Shown here piece after piece: positions 50,247-58,950 of a stretch of DNA of 64,000 nucleotides. This DNA is from AC-32 sp963717475. GTDB taxonomy: Bacteria > Actinomycetota > Thermoleophilia > Gaiellales > Gaiellaceae. A program made the position numbers and the translations under genes. The number at the start of each line of letters is the position of its first letter. Positions within the stretch are counted from its first letter, which is position 1. The notes below the pieces were generated by a model, which worked only from the letters and a program-made list of their open reading frames with translations, was not told the origin of the DNA and made no database searches. The DNA is taken from assembly GCA_963717475.1 (NCBI GenBank), contig OY970337.1, positions 124,001-188,000 on the forward strand, in the 5' to 3' direction.

Positions 50247-50869
50247 GCACGCGGCTCACGGGCCTGACCGGCGCGACGCTCGAAAGCGTGGCGGGTGTCT
50301 GCCACGACTGCGTCTGGTGGCAGTCGCGCACGGCCGGCCGCCGCGTGGACAAGCGGCGCTGGATCGAGAAGGCCGAGACCGAGTTCGGCGCCTGGGGGAC
50401 CGTCTACTACGACGACGACGGCCGCGTGCTCGGCTCGATGCAGTACGGCGTCTCGCGGCTCTTCCCGCGTGCGGCCGAGCTGCCCGCAGGGCCGCCGTCC
50501 GACGATGCCGTCCTCGTCACCTGCGCGTACCTCTTCGACCGCACGAGCCCGTGGGTGCTGCAGTCGCTCTTCCTCGCCGCGATCGGCGACGCCAGGGACA
50601 AGGGCGCCGCCGCGCTCGAGACCTTCGCCTATCGCTACCGCGAAGGCGAGTCCGACTACGAGCGGTTCCTCGTGCACCGCACGGTCTTCCCGCGCGATTT
50701 CCTCTCCGACTTCGGCTTCCGGACCGTGCGCTCGATCGGCCAGGTCGAGCTCGTGCGCCTGGAGCTCGGCGGGCTGGTGCCGGTGCTCGAGGGGAAGCGC
50801 TGGAAAGTGCTCAGAGCCCTACGGGAGGCGTTCCTCCCGGAGCCTGTTCCGGAGCCCAGGCGGCCCTAG
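50243..50869 (+). CDS. GNAT-family N-acetyltransferase-like protein
   Basis: 208 residues, ATGA overlap with the phosphoesterase. The GNAT core is visible: WGTVYYDDDGRVLGSMQYGV, then AVLVTCAYLFDRTSPWVLQS and LFLAAIGDARDKGAAALETF (helix preceding the pyrophosphate loop, though the canonical R/QxxGxG/A is replaced by RDKGAA). FLSDFGFRTVRSIGQVELVR is the typical C-terminal strand. Acceptor unknown. Confidence 0.72.
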   Translation: MSTRLTGLTGATLESVAGVCHDCVWWQSRTAGRRVDKRRWIEKAETEFGAWGTVYYDDDGRVLGSMQYGVSRLFPRAAELPAGPPSDDAVLVTCAYLFDRTSPWVLQSLFLAAIGDARDKGAAALETFAYRYREGESDYERFLVHRTVFPRDFLSDFGFRTVRSIGQVELVRLELGGLVPVLEGKRWKVLRALREAFLPEPVPEPRRP

Positions 50870-51332
50870 TTGTAAGCCGTCGCCCAGGCCGCGCGCAGCG
50901 CGGAGGGCGTCGTCACGAGCAGCCGCACCTGTCGGCCGCCGAGCGCGAACTTCAGCTTCGGCAGCAGCGTCTCGTCGGTCGGGTCGGCCACTGCGACGGA
51001 GACCGTTTCGTCGGAATGCAGCCGAACCGGGATGGCGCGCATCGCCGTTGCCTCGCGCTTGTGAAGGAGAGAGACGGCCCGCCGGTCGACCGACGTGACG
51101 CCGATGTCGACGAAATCGATCTGCGCCTGGTCGCCGAGCACGCGCGCGATGTCGTCCTCGAAGCAGATCTGCAGACGGACGAGAGCCTCGCCGAGCAGCT
51201 CGCCCTCCTCCGCTCGGCGAGCGCACGGTCGAGCTCATCGTTGGTCACGAGCCCTTTGCGCAGCAAGATCGCGCCGAGGTGCGAGCGAGGCTCGTTCTCG
51301 AAAAACTGGTGGTCGAGGCGCGCTTGCCGCAT
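50866..51332 (-). CDS. T2SSE-N (MshEN/GspE N-terminal) domain protein, frameshifted
   Basis: About 155 residues after correcting one missing base near 51205-51214. First frame: SHLGAILLRKGLVTNDELDR then ALAE. Second frame: GELLGEALVRLQICFEDDIA, RVLGDQAQIDFVDI, ...VRLHSDETVSVAVADPTDET and LVTTPSALRAAW. This is the MshEN domain found at the N-terminus of GspE/PilB ATPases, where it binds cyclic-di-GMP; no ATPase follows. Given the two cyclic-di-GMP enzymes in the window it may be an effector, but that is an inference. Confidence 0.7.
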
Positions 51333-51389
51333 CGGCCTCTTATCGGATTTTCTCGCTCCCAGCTTGAGAAAGCAGCGGGTTCCGCTCAA

Positions 51390-52313
51390 TCAGGCCGCGA
51401 CCGGCCGGCGCGAGAGGACGAGCTCCGCGATCTGGATGCCGTTCAGGGCGGCGCCCTTGCGAAGGTTGTCGCACGCGAGGTGGAGCACGAGGCCGTTCTC
51501 GGCTGCGGGGTCACGGCGGATGCGGCCGACCAGCGCTTCGTCCACGCCGGCCGCCTGGCCGGGAGTGGGGAAGTCGACGAGCCGGACCGACGGCGCGGCG
51601 GCGAGCAGCTCGCGGGCCTCGTCGGGCGAGAGCGGCTGGTCGGTCTCGACCCAGATGGACTCCGCGTGGCCGACGGCCACGGGGACGCGGACGCAGGTCG
51701 CGCTGACGGGCAGCTCCGGCAGCTCGAGGATCTTGCGCGTCTCGTCGCGGATCTTCGCCTCCTCGTCGAACTCCTCGCCGTCGAACGTCCAGTCGACCGA
51801 GAGGTCGTGCTCGGCTTGCGGCTCGTCGAGCAGCTGCTGCAGCCGCTGGGCGCCCTTGCCGGAGACCGACTGGTAGGTCGCCACCCGCACGGATCGCAGC
51901 CCTGCCGCGTCCAGCAGCGGCTTGAGCACGAGCGTCAGCGGGATCGTCGAGCAGTTCGGGTTCGCGACCAGGCCGTCGTTCTCGAGCGCGCGGCGGCCGT
52001 TCACCTCGGGGACGACGAGCGGGACGTCCGGCTCCAACCGGAACGCCTCGGACTTGTCGACGCAGAGCGCGCCGCCCTTCAGCGCATGCGGGACGAGCTC
52101 GCGGCTCGCCTTCGACCCGACCGAGAAGAAGCACACGTCGAAGCCGGAGAGCGTCTCGGGTGTCGCCTCGTGGACGGGAAGGCCGCGCACCTCGCTGCCG
52201 GCTGAGCGCGCGGACGCGAGCAGCGACAGGTCGTCGTAACTCCGCTCGAGGAGCAGGTCGATCATCACGCGGCCGACGGCGCCCGTGGCGCCGACCACGG
52301 CGACCCTAGGCAT
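51390..52313 (-). CDS. asd: aspartate-semialdehyde dehydrogenase
   Basis: 307 residues from ATG 52313 (MPRVAVVGATGAVGRVMIDL). Catalytic Cys in VANPNCSTIPLTLVLKPLLD; substrate-binding His and Arg in VGHAESIWVETDQ and ETRKILELPELPVSATCVRV. It reduces aspartyl phosphate to the semialdehyde for lysine, methionine and threonine. Start overlaps the lysC stop by eight bases, the usual actinobacterial ask-asd operon. Confidence 0.93.
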   Translation of the reverse strand: MPRVAVVGATGAVGRVMIDLLLERSYDDLSLLASARSAGSEVRGLPVHEATPETLSGFDVCFFSVGSKASRELVPHALKGGALCVDKSEAFRLEPDVPLVVPEVNGRRALENDGLVANPNCSTIPLTLVLKPLLDAAGLRSVRVATYQSVSGKGAQRLQQLLDEPQAEHDLSVDWTFDGEEFDEEAKIRDETRKILELPELPVSATCVRVPVAVGHAESIWVETDQPLSPDEARELLAAAPSVRLVDFPTPGQAAGVDEALVGRIRRDPAAENGLVLHLACDNLRKGAALNGIQIAELVLSRRPVAA

Positions 52314-53556
52314 GCTGCCTCTCGGCCTCAAGCGTGTCGAGCTCGAAGGCCCGGTGCAGCGCGGCCACCGCGGTCTCGACCTGGTCGGACCGCAGGTGAC
52401 AGGAGATCTTGATCGGCGAGGTCGTCACGACCTCCGGCTCGATCCCGTGCTCGGCGAGCGTCTCGAACGCCTTCGCGGCCACGCCGGGGTGGCTCTTCAT
52501 CCCCGCGCCGATCACGCTGACCTTGCCGAGGTCGTCCCGCGCGCTCCACTCGACGCTGAGCGCACCAAGCACATCGGCGGCCGCCTCACGGTCCTCGGCC
52601 GGCGCCGAGAAGACGATCTCCGGCCCGGTCTGGACGATCGTGTCGACGTTGACGCCCGCCTCGGCAAGCGCGGCAAACAGGCGCGACGGGGTCGTTCCCT
52701 CGACGCGGTACAGCGTCTCCTCGAGCGTGTGGGTCACTCCGGAGATCAGCGCCTTCTCGAGCATGCGTTCGTCCTCCTCGCGAATCCAGGTGCCGTCCGC
52801 GGCCGAGAACGTCGAGCGGACGTGCAGCTTGACGGAGTGGTTGCGCGCGACCTCGACCGAGCGTACCTGGAGCACCTTCGCGCCGCTCGCGGCCATCTCG
52901 AGCATCTCGTCGTAGCTCAGCGCATGGAGCTTTCGCGCGTCGGGGACGAGCCGCGGATGGGCGGTGTAGACGCCCTCGACGTCGGTGTAGATCTCGCAGA
53001 CCTCGGCGCCGAGCGCGGCGGCGAGGGCGACGGCGGTCAGATCGGAGCCGCCGCGGCCGAAGGTGGTGATGTCCTGGTCGGTCGAGACGCCCTGGAACCC
53101 GGCGACGAGCACGATCCGGCCCTGGTCGAGCGCCTCGTGGATCCGGCGCGCGCGGACGTCGACGATCTTCGCCTTGCCGTGGACGGTGTCGGTGACGATC
53201 CCTGCCTGTGAGCCGGTGAGCGAGATCGCCTCGGCGCCGAGGTCGTGGATCGCCATCGCCGCGAGCGCGCAGGAAATCCGCTCCCCGACCGAGATCAGCA
53301 TGTCGAGCTCGCGCGGCTTCGGCCGCGCCGAGACCTCGTAGGCGAGCCCGACGAGCTCGTCGGTCGTGTCGCCCATCGCGGAGAGCACGGCGACGACCCG
53401 GTTTCCGGCAGCGCGCGCGTCCACCAGCCGGCGCGCGACGTCCTTGATCTTGGCCGGATCGGCGACCGAGGTGCCACCGAACTTCATCACGAGCGTGCCG
53501 AGCCGCGGCTCGACGCCTTCGAGCGCGGGGAGTGCCTCGAACTCTGTCGCGGTCAC
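52306..53556 (-). CDS. lysC: aspartate kinase
   Basis: 416 residues from GTG 53556. N-terminal kinase domain with VMKFGGTSVADPAKIKDVAR, VGERISCALAAMAIHDLGAE and TDQDITTFGRGGSDLTAVAL. Two ACT-like regulatory domains occupy residues 265-416 (EETLYRVEGTTPSRLFAALA; GKVSVIGAGMKSHPGVAAKA; SPIKISCHLRSDQVETAVAA). Allosteric control by lysine/threonine is expected. Followed by asd; preceded by recR 13 bases away. Confidence 0.94.
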   Translation of the reverse strand: MTATEFEALPALEGVEPRLGTLVMKFGGTSVADPAKIKDVARRLVDARAAGNRVVAVLSAMGDTTDELVGLAYEVSARPKPRELDMLISVGERISCALAAMAIHDLGAEAISLTGSQAGIVTDTVHGKAKIVDVRARRIHEALDQGRIVLVAGFQGVSTDQDITTFGRGGSDLTAVALAAALGAEVCEIYTDVEGVYTAHPRLVPDARKLHALSYDEMLEMAASGAKVLQVRSVEVARNHSVKLHVRSTFSAADGTWIREEDERMLEKALISGVTHTLEETLYRVEGTTPSRLFAALAEAGVNVDTIVQTGPEIVFSAPAEDREAAADVLGALSVEWSARDDLGKVSVIGAGMKSHPGVAAKAFETLAEHGIEPEVVTTSPIKISCHLRSDQVETAVAALHRAFELDTLEAERQHA

Positions 53557-53569
53557 GGCGAAAGTGTTC

Positions 53570-54160
53570 CTACATTTCCCGCCGGCCGCTCAGCGCCCTG
53601 CCCAGGGTGACCTCGTCGGCGTACTCGAGGTCGGCGCCGACCGGGAGGCCGCTCGCCAGGCGGGTCACACGCACGCGGCCGCGCAGGCGGTCGGCGAGGT
53701 AGGCGGCGGTCGCCTCGCCGGTCATGTTCGGGTTCGTCGCGAGCACGACCTCCTCGACGCCGTTCCGCTCGACGCGGCCGAGCAGCTCGTCGATCCGCAG
53801 GTGCTCGGGCTCGACGCCGTCGAGGGGCGAGAGAGCGCCGCCGAGCACGTGGTAGAGCCCGCGGTACTCGTGCGTGCGCTCGACGGAGATCAGGTCGGCG
53901 GGCTGCTCGACGACGCAGACGATCGAGTGGTCGCGGCGCGCGTCGCGGCAGATCTCGCACGTCTCTTCCTCGGTGAAGTTCCCGCACTCGCGGCAGAAGC
54001 GGACGCGCTCCTTGACCTCGGCGATCGCGGCGGCGAGCGCTCCGGCCTCGTCCTTCGGCACGCGCAGGAGGTGGAACGCGAGCCGCTGCGCGGTGCGCTG
54101 GCCGACGCCGGGAAGGTGCGTCAGCTGCGCGACGAGGTTGTCTACCGACGGGCTGAACAT
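53570..54160 (-). CDS. recR: recombination mediator protein RecR
   Basis: 196 residues. N-terminal HhH region LTHLPGVGQRTAQRLAFHLL, C4 zinc finger FCRECGNFTEEETCEICRDA, and Toprim domain with VVEQPADLISVERTHEYRGL, YHVLGGALSPLDGVEPEHLR and VVLATNPNMTGEATAAYLAD. Acts with RecO in RecF-pathway gap repair. dnaX-ybaB-recR order is preserved apart from two inserted genes. Confidence 0.95.
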   Translation of the reverse strand: MFSPSVDNLVAQLTHLPGVGQRTAQRLAFHLLRVPKDEAGALAAAIAEVKERVRFCRECGNFTEEETCEICRDARRDHSIVCVVEQPADLISVERTHEYRGLYHVLGGALSPLDGVEPEHLRIDELLGRVERNGVEEVVLATNPNMTGEATAAYLADRLRGRVRVTRLASGLPVGADLEYADEVTLGRALSGRREM

Positions 54161-54181
54161 GGCCGGATTGTGCCTACCGGG

Positions 54182-55240
54182 TCAGCCGTGCACGACGACG
54201 AGGCCGGTGATTCCGAGCCCGAAGACCACGATTGCGAGCAGCGAGTCCGGCCCGAGGCGGAAGCGGCAGCGCATCGGCCTCGCGACCACGCCGATCGCGT
54301 AGATGGCCGTGAGCCCGACGCCCAGCGAGGCGAGCCAGCTGTTGAGCCGCCCGGCGCTCGGCAGCACGGGCGAGCCGGCGATCAGGTCGGCGAGCAGGAA
54401 CAGGCAGACCTGGAAGGCGTTGCCGCCGAAGATGTCTCCGACGGCGAGCGCGTGGTCGCCGAGCCGCACCGCCGCGATCCCCGAGCTGATCTCGGGCAGC
54501 GCCGTGGCGGTCGCGAGGATCGTCGCTCCGAAGATGACGCCGTTGATCCCGGCGCGGTTCGCGAGCGTGTTTCCGGTCGTCTCGAGCCCGACCCCGGCGA
54601 TCAGCGTGACCACGCAGGCCGCGAGGAACACGCCCGCCACCCAGGCGGTCGAGGCCTTCGCGAACGGGTGCGGCTGCTCGGCGTGGGGCTCACGGCGATG
54701 GCGCCGCCCCGGTCGGCTTCCGGGCATCGAGACGCTCCAGCGCGGATTCTTCCGCACGCGGTTGATCACGTAGATCCCGACCGTCCAGATCACCACGATT
54801 GCGACCGACGCCGGGCTGACGACCCCGCCGATCGCGGTGGTCGGCGGGAGCAGCGCGCCCATCAGGACGCCCGAGACCACGAGCACGACGAGCAGTCCTT
54901 CGAGCACCGGCGTGAGCGCGCCGACCAGGAAGGTCAGCGGGCGCTCGGGCCCGACGACGAAGTCGCAGAGGACGAGCACCATCGTCTGCACCGCGATCCC
55001 GCCGATCAGGTTCCCGGCCGCGAGCTGCAGGTTGCCGTCCGCCGCCGCCGAGATCGTGATCGCGACCTCGGGGAGGCTCCCCGCGATCGCGAGCAGGATG
55101 ATCCCGCCGAGCTCCTGGCCGAAACCGAGGCGCACGTCGAGCGCGTCGGTCGTCTTCGAAAGGCCGACGCCCGCGACCCAGGTCACGGCAGACGCGCCGA
55201 TGAAGATGAGGACGAGGAGAGGGCTGGAGAGGCCGGTCAA
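54182..55240 (-). CDS. sodium/calcium exchanger family membrane protein (CaCA)
   Basis: 352 residues from TTG 55240. About ten spans in two inverted halves carrying the alpha repeats AIAGSLPEVAITISAAADGN and ATALPEISSGIAAVRLGDH, each followed by a G-N motif (LAAGNLIGGIAVQ; AVGDIFGGNAFQV). A polar basic loop divides the halves. Cation/proton or cation/sodium antiport at the membrane; ion not defined. Placed between recR and a cNMP-binding protein. Confidence 0.85.
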   Translation of the reverse strand: MTGLSSPLLVLIFIGASAVTWVAGVGLSKTTDALDVRLGFGQELGGIILLAIAGSLPEVAITISAAADGNLQLAAGNLIGGIAVQTMVLVLCDFVVGPERPLTFLVGALTPVLEGLLVVLVVSGVLMGALLPPTTAIGGVVSPASVAIVVIWTVGIYVINRVRKNPRWSVSMPGSRPGRRHRREPHAEQPHPFAKASTAWVAGVFLAACVVTLIAGVGLETTGNTLANRAGINGVIFGATILATATALPEISSGIAAVRLGDHALAVGDIFGGNAFQVCLFLLADLIAGSPVLPSAGRLNSWLASLGVGLTAIYAIGVVARPMRCRFRLGPDSLLAIVVFGLGITGLVVVHG

Positions 55241-55246
55241 TGCCGG

Positions 55247-55639
55247 CTAGCCGAGGCGGCCGAGCGCGGTCTCGAGCAGCGTGGCGGCGATGTCCGGGTG
55301 CCGCCGGACGAGGTCCTCGAAGGCGGCGCGGTCGAACGCGAGGCAGCGGACGTCGGTCTTCGCCCGGCAGCGTGCCGTGCGCCTGCCGTCGTCGGTCAGC
55401 AGGGCGAGCTCCCCGAAGAAGTTGCCCGGCCCGAGCTCGCGCCAGCCCTCGCGTGCCTCGACCTCGACCGTGCCTTCGACGACGAAGTACATGCCGGTGC
55501 CGGCTTGCATGGGCTGGACGAGCACCTGGTCGGGCTGAGCCTCGACCTCCGTCGCGACCGCCGCCAGGTGCTCGAGCGCCTCCGGCTCGAGCTCCGCGAA
55601 GAGCGGGATCGAGCGGAGGTCGTCGACGGAGGCGGCCAT
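55247..55639 (-). CDS. stand-alone cyclic-nucleotide-binding domain protein
   Basis: 130 residues. Crp-type cNMP fold: FAELEPEALEHLAAVATEVE, GTGMYFVVEGTVEVEAREGW, then the phosphate-binding cassette GNFFGELALLTDDGRRTARC followed by DVRCLAFDRAAFEDLVRRHP. There is no DNA-binding or ion-channel domain. The cassette differs from strong cAMP binders (RRTAR), so the ligand may differ. It abuts ybaB (no gap) and precedes the CaCA gene, hinting at ligand control of transport. Confidence 0.8.
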   Translation of the reverse strand: MAASVDDLRSIPLFAELEPEALEHLAAVATEVEAQPDQVLVQPMQAGTGMYFVVEGTVEVEAREGWRELGPGNFFGELALLTDDGRRTARCRAKTDVRCLAFDRAAFEDLVRRHPDIAATLLETALGRLG

Positions 55640-55960
55640 CTAGAGCCCCGGAAGGCCGAGCCCGCGGAGGTCGCCCAGCGCCGGCCCCAGCTTCGACTCG
55701 ATCAGCCCCTGCGCCGAGCGCAGCGCCTCGTTGACCGCGGCGAGAACCAGGTCCTCGAGCATCTCCGGGTCGTCGGGGTCGATCGCCTTCGGGTCGATCT
55801 TGATCTCGCGGATCTCGCCGTTCCCGGTCGCGGTGACGGTCACCATCCCGCCGCCGGCGCTCGCCTGGACGGTCTCGTCCTTGAGCTCTTCCTGCGCCTG
55901 CTGCATCTGGCTCTGCATCTGCTGCACCTGCTCGAGCATCTTGTTCATGTCGAAGCTCAT
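55640..55960 (-). CDS. ybaB: YbaB/EbfC nucleoid-associated protein
   Basis: 106 residues. ATG 55960 (MSFDMNKMLEQVQQMQSQMQ) is the canonical start; an ATG at 55981 is upstream but extends beyond the family. Gly-rich strand ASAGGGMVTVTATGNGEIRE then IDPKAIDPDDPEMLEDLVLA and a C-terminal helix. Binds DNA as a tweezer-like dimer. Sits after dnaX as in most bacteria. Confidence 0.93.
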   Translation of the reverse strand: MSFDMNKMLEQVQQMQSQMQQAQEELKDETVQASAGGGMVTVTATGNGEIREIKIDPKAIDPDDPEMLEDLVLAAVNEALRSAQGLIESKLGPALGDLRGLGLPGL

Positions 55961-56024
55961 GTCCGCTCCCGGCGCCGGCAAAGCCGCCGCCTCCGCTCTT
56001 TGATGATCTCCGTCAAGCCTACGA

Positions 56025-57602
56025 TCATTCCTCGCTCACCTCGCGTGCGTCGAAGGTGCCTTTCATCAGCTCGATGATCTCTTCTTCCGTCGCCGGCTCT
56101 TCGTCAGGCGCCTCGCCGGCCTCGCCACCGTTCTCGCCGACCTCGAAGGCGAGGGCCAGCCGTCGGCCGGTGATTTCGTAGAGCGCCTCGGCGAGCAGCG
56201 TCGCGTTCTTCGGGTCCTCGGCCAGCTGGCGGTGGAAGGACGCGGCTCGCGGGAACTCGACCGTGAGGGTGTCGCCCGCCAGGTCCTTCGGATGCGCCTC
56301 GCGCAGCACCGACGCCGTCGGGATCGACTTCTCCTCGACGGCCGGAAGAATCGTCCGCTGCCAGGCTTCCTGCAGCTGCTCCAGCTCGAGCGACACCGGC
56401 TCTTCGGGCCGAGGTGTCTCTTCGGGCCGCGGCTCAGGGACTGTCCCTGGGACATGGCCGGAATGGGCGCCCCGCTCGAGCAGCTCCAGCCGGTGCGCCG
56501 TCGACTCGCGCGAGAGGTCAGCCGCCGGGCGAGTCACTTTCACGAGCGCAAGCTCGAGGGGGAGGCGCGGGTCGCCGCCCTGACGGAGGTCCTCGACCGC
56601 GACGGCGAGCAGGTCGCAGAGTCGCAGCACCGTCGGCTCCGCGAGCTGGTTCGCCTGCTCGCGCAATCGGTCGCGCGTCTCCTCGGTGACGGGCAGCGAC
56701 TCCGGAACCTCGCCCATGTGCTGGACGAGGAGCAGATGGCGCAGGTGCTCGAGCAGATCCGTGACGAGACGGCCGAGATCCTGGCCCTGCTCCGAGAGCT
56801 CCTCGACGAATGCAAGGGCCCCGGCCGTGTCGCGGTCGACGATCAGGTCGCACAGGCGGAACAACGCCTCCTCCTCGACCGCGCCCAGGAGCTGGAGCAC
56901 GGCCTGCACGGTGACCTGTTTCTCCGTGGCCGCCGCGAGCTGGTCGAGCGTCGACTCGGCGTCGCGGTAAGCCCCGCGAGCGCTCCGCGCAATCAGCGAG
57001 AGAGCGGCATCCGGCGCCTCGATCTCCTCAGCGTCGGCGATCCGGCGCAGCTTCTGGACGAGCTCCGGCAACCGCGGCCGCGAGAAGACGAACGTCTGGC
57101 AGCGCGACCGGACCGTCGGCAGCATCTTCGAGAGGTCGGTGGTGCAGAAGACGAAGACGAGGTGGGGCGGAGGCTCCTCGATCAGCTTCAGCAGCGCGTT
57201 GAAGGCGGCGTCCGTGAGCTGGTGCGCCTCGTCGAGGATGTAGACCTTGTAGCGCCCCTCGACCGGCTGCAGGACGACGCGCTCCCGGATCTCGCGGATG
57301 TCGTCGATCCCGCGCTGCGAGGCCGCGTCCATCTCGACGACGTCGAGCGACGTCCCGTCCGCGATCGCGCGGCAGGCGTGGCATTCGTTGTCGGGGCTCG
57401 GCGTCGGGCCCTGCGCGCAGTTCAGCGCCTTCGCGAGGATGCGCGCGAGCGACGTCTTGCCCGTGCCTCGGGGCCCCGCGAACAGGTACGCCTGGCGGAT
57501 CTGCCCGTGCGCGATCGCGTTCGTCAGCGTCCGCACGACCGCCTCCTGACCTACTACCTCGCTGAAGTCTTGCGGGCGGTACTTCCGGTAGAGCGCGGCC
57601 AC
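56025..57602 (-). CDS. dnaX: DNA polymerase III subunit gamma/tau
   Basis: 525 residues. AAA+ clamp-loader: YRPQDFSEVVGQEAVVRTLT, Walker A FAGPRGTGKTSLARILAKAL, zinc-binding Cys cluster CAQGPTPSPDNECHACRAI, Walker B KVYILDEAHQLTDAAFNALL, sensor 1 VFVFCTTDLSKMLPTVRSRC. Domain III and a Glu/Pro-rich linker (residues 370-410) precede a C-terminal domain. No internal frameshift slippery site was seen, so shorter gamma is not predicted. Lies directly downstream of SRP RNA. Confidence 0.95.
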   Translation of the reverse strand: MAALYRKYRPQDFSEVVGQEAVVRTLTNAIAHGQIRQAYLFAGPRGTGKTSLARILAKALNCAQGPTPSPDNECHACRAIADGTSLDVVEMDAASQRGIDDIREIRERVVLQPVEGRYKVYILDEAHQLTDAAFNALLKLIEEPPPHLVFVFCTTDLSKMLPTVRSRCQTFVFSRPRLPELVQKLRRIADAEEIEAPDAALSLIARSARGAYRDAESTLDQLAAATEKQVTVQAVLQLLGAVEEEALFRLCDLIVDRDTAGALAFVEELSEQGQDLGRLVTDLLEHLRHLLLVQHMGEVPESLPVTEETRDRLREQANQLAEPTVLRLCDLLAVAVEDLRQGGDPRLPLELALVKVTRPAADLSRESTAHRLELLERGAHSGHVPGTVPEPRPEETPRPEEPVSLELEQLQEAWQRTILPAVEEKSIPTASVLREAHPKDLAGDTLTVEFPRAASFHRQLAEDPKNATLLAEALYEITGRRLALAFEVGENGGEAGEAPDEEPATEEEIIELMKGTFDAREVSEE

Positions 57603-57622
57603 GGCACGACTCTAACGATTCA

Positions 57623-57720
57623 CGGGCCGGACGCACCGAGCGCCTGAGAGGTCATTGCTTAGCGCTGCTTCCTCCCGGATCTGACGCGGTTCGCAAGCTC
57701 CCACCGCCCGGGGCCCGGCC
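57623..57720 (-). ncRNA. ffs: signal recognition particle RNA (small bacterial 4.5S type)
   Basis: On the minus strand GGGAGCTTGCGAACCG, GTCAGATCCGGGAGGAAGCA and GCGCTAAGCAATGACC reproduce the SRP RNA helix-8 core, including the GGAAGCAGC-type asymmetric loop. Terminal arms GGCCGG and CCGGCC pair. Position just upstream of dnaX is the classic bacterial arrangement. 5' end set from the -10 element TACCAT at 57735-57730. Ends are approximate by a few bases. Confidence 0.85.
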
Positions 57721-57729
57721 CGGCGAAAG

Positions 57730-57735
57730 ATGGTA
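57730..57735 (-). promoter_or_regulatory. -10 element of SRP RNA
   Basis: TACCAT on the minus strand, 15 bases before the predicted first base of SRP RNA, the same spacing as before the tRNA genes here. Confidence 0.4.
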
Positions 57736-57770
57736 CCGGCGGGCGGTCTTGTGCGTTTAGACTCAGCTCG

Positions 57771-58217
57771 ATGCCCGTCGCCGACGTCATGGTCTTCCGG
57801 GTGGTGAAGGTCTCGCCCGACGACACCGTCAGCGTCGCGATCGCGCGCATGCTCGAGGAGAACGTCGGCTCGGTCGGCGTCTGCGAGGGCGACAAGCTCG
57901 TGGGGATGTTCACCGAGCGCGACGTCCTCCGCCTGGCCGGCGAGGGCTCGCAGTTCGCCGACGTGCGGGTCGGCGACGTGATGACGCGCCAGCTCGTGAC
58001 GCTCGCGCCGGACGACGACATCCTCGACGCGGCACGCCTCATGGGCGAGCGCAAGATCCGCCACTTGCCGGTCCTCGAGGGCGAGAACCTGCTCGGGATC
58101 GTCGGCATCCGGGAGGTCGTCCGCGCGCTCGTCGAGCGCCTCTGGCGCACGCAGGACGACGAGGCTCGCGAGCGAGCCCGCGAGCTCCTCGATCGCAAGA
58201 ACGCGCCGGTATCCTGA
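57771..58217 (+). CDS. CBS-domain pair protein
   Basis: 148 residues. Two CBS motifs: VADVMVFRVVKVSPDDTVSV with VGVCEGDKLVGMFTERDVLR, and VGDVMTRQLVTLAPDDDILD with RHLPVLEGENLLGIVGIREV. CBS pairs bind adenosine ligands such as AMP, ATP or SAM. A helical tail of 30 residues follows (RLWRTQDDEARERARELLDR). Role undefined. Eight bases before tRNA-Val. Confidence 0.88.
   Translation: MPVADVMVFRVVKVSPDDTVSVAIARMLEENVGSVGVCEGDKLVGMFTERDVLRLAGEGSQFADVRVGDVMTRQLVTLAPDDDILDAARLMGERKIRHLPVLEGENLLGIVGIREVVRALVERLWRTQDDEARERARELLDRKNAPVS
58210..58215 (+). promoter_or_regulatory. -10 element of tRNA-Val gene
   Basis: TATCCT lies 15 bases before the tRNA start, within the last codons of the CBS gene. Confidence 0.4.
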
Positions 58218-58224
58218 GCCCGAA

Positions 58225-58296
58225 GGGCGTGTAGCTCAGCGGGAGAGCGCCCGCTTCACACGCGGGAGGTCCCTGGTTCGATCCCAGGCACGCCCA
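58225..58296 (+). tRNA. tRNA-Val (anticodon CAC)
   Basis: Acceptor GGGCGTG pairs with CACGCCC, anticodon stem CCCGC/GCGGG with loop TTCACAC (anticodon CAC), T-arm CCTGG TTCGATC CCAGG, discriminator A at 58296. No encoded CCA. Confidence 0.97.
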
Positions 58297-58494
58297 TTCT
58301 TCCCGCTTCGACCGCTTCGCTTTCCTCTCGCTCAAGCAGCGAACCGGCTTCGCCGGCTCGGGCTCCGCTGACGGCACGCGCTGGGCAAATCGTCCTCACC
58401 GGGTGATCCGATCGCGCTGCGCGTGCGTGATCGTGGGCAGGAAACCTGAGTACACGTGCCGAACCGCACGTCGACGTCCCGAAAGGAGCTCTGA

Positions 58495-58938
58495 ATGGCG
58501 ACAGCAACAAGTACGGCGGAGATGGGCGAACGCTGGGCGGGTTGGATCCGCTTCGCCGGAATCATGATGTTGATCATCTCGATGATCGACTTCTTCCAGG
58601 GCATGATCGCGGTGATCCGCGGCGAGTACTACGCGATCACGCCGAACCAGATCATCGTGTTCGACCTGAGCACGTGGGGATGGCTGATGATCCTCTGGGC
58701 GGTCGTGGTCGGCTTCACGGGCTTCGGCCTGCTGGCCGGAGCGACCTGGGCCCGCTGGGTGACGATCGTGGTCGGGAGCCTCAACGTCCTGGCTCAGCTC
58801 GGCTTCATCGGCAACGCGGCGTACCCGCTCTGGGCGCTCTGCGCACTCGCCCTGAACATCCTCGTTCTCTATGCGGTCACGATCCGCTGGAGCGAGGGGA
58901 GCGCGACTCTCAAGGAGTTCGCCGAGACCCGCTACTAG
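58495..58938 (+). CDS. four-helix membrane protein (DUF7144-like)
   Basis: 147 residues from ATG 58495, preceded by AAAGGAG. Four spans: WIRFAGIMMLIISMIDFFQG, LMILWAVVVGFTGFGLLAGA, TIVVGSLNVLAQLGFIGNAA, LWALCALALNILVLYAVTIR. Features RFAGIMMLI and ATWARW are shared by a group of actinobacterial four-TM proteins annotated DUF7144. Function unknown. A strong hairpin follows. Confidence 0.75.
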   Translation: MATATSTAEMGERWAGWIRFAGIMMLIISMIDFFQGMIAVIRGEYYAITPNQIIVFDLSTWGWLMILWAVVVGFTGFGLLAGATWARWVTIVVGSLNVLAQLGFIGNAAYPLWALCALALNILVLYAVTIRWSEGSATLKEFAETRY

Positions 58939-58950
58939 AGGTCTTTCTTC

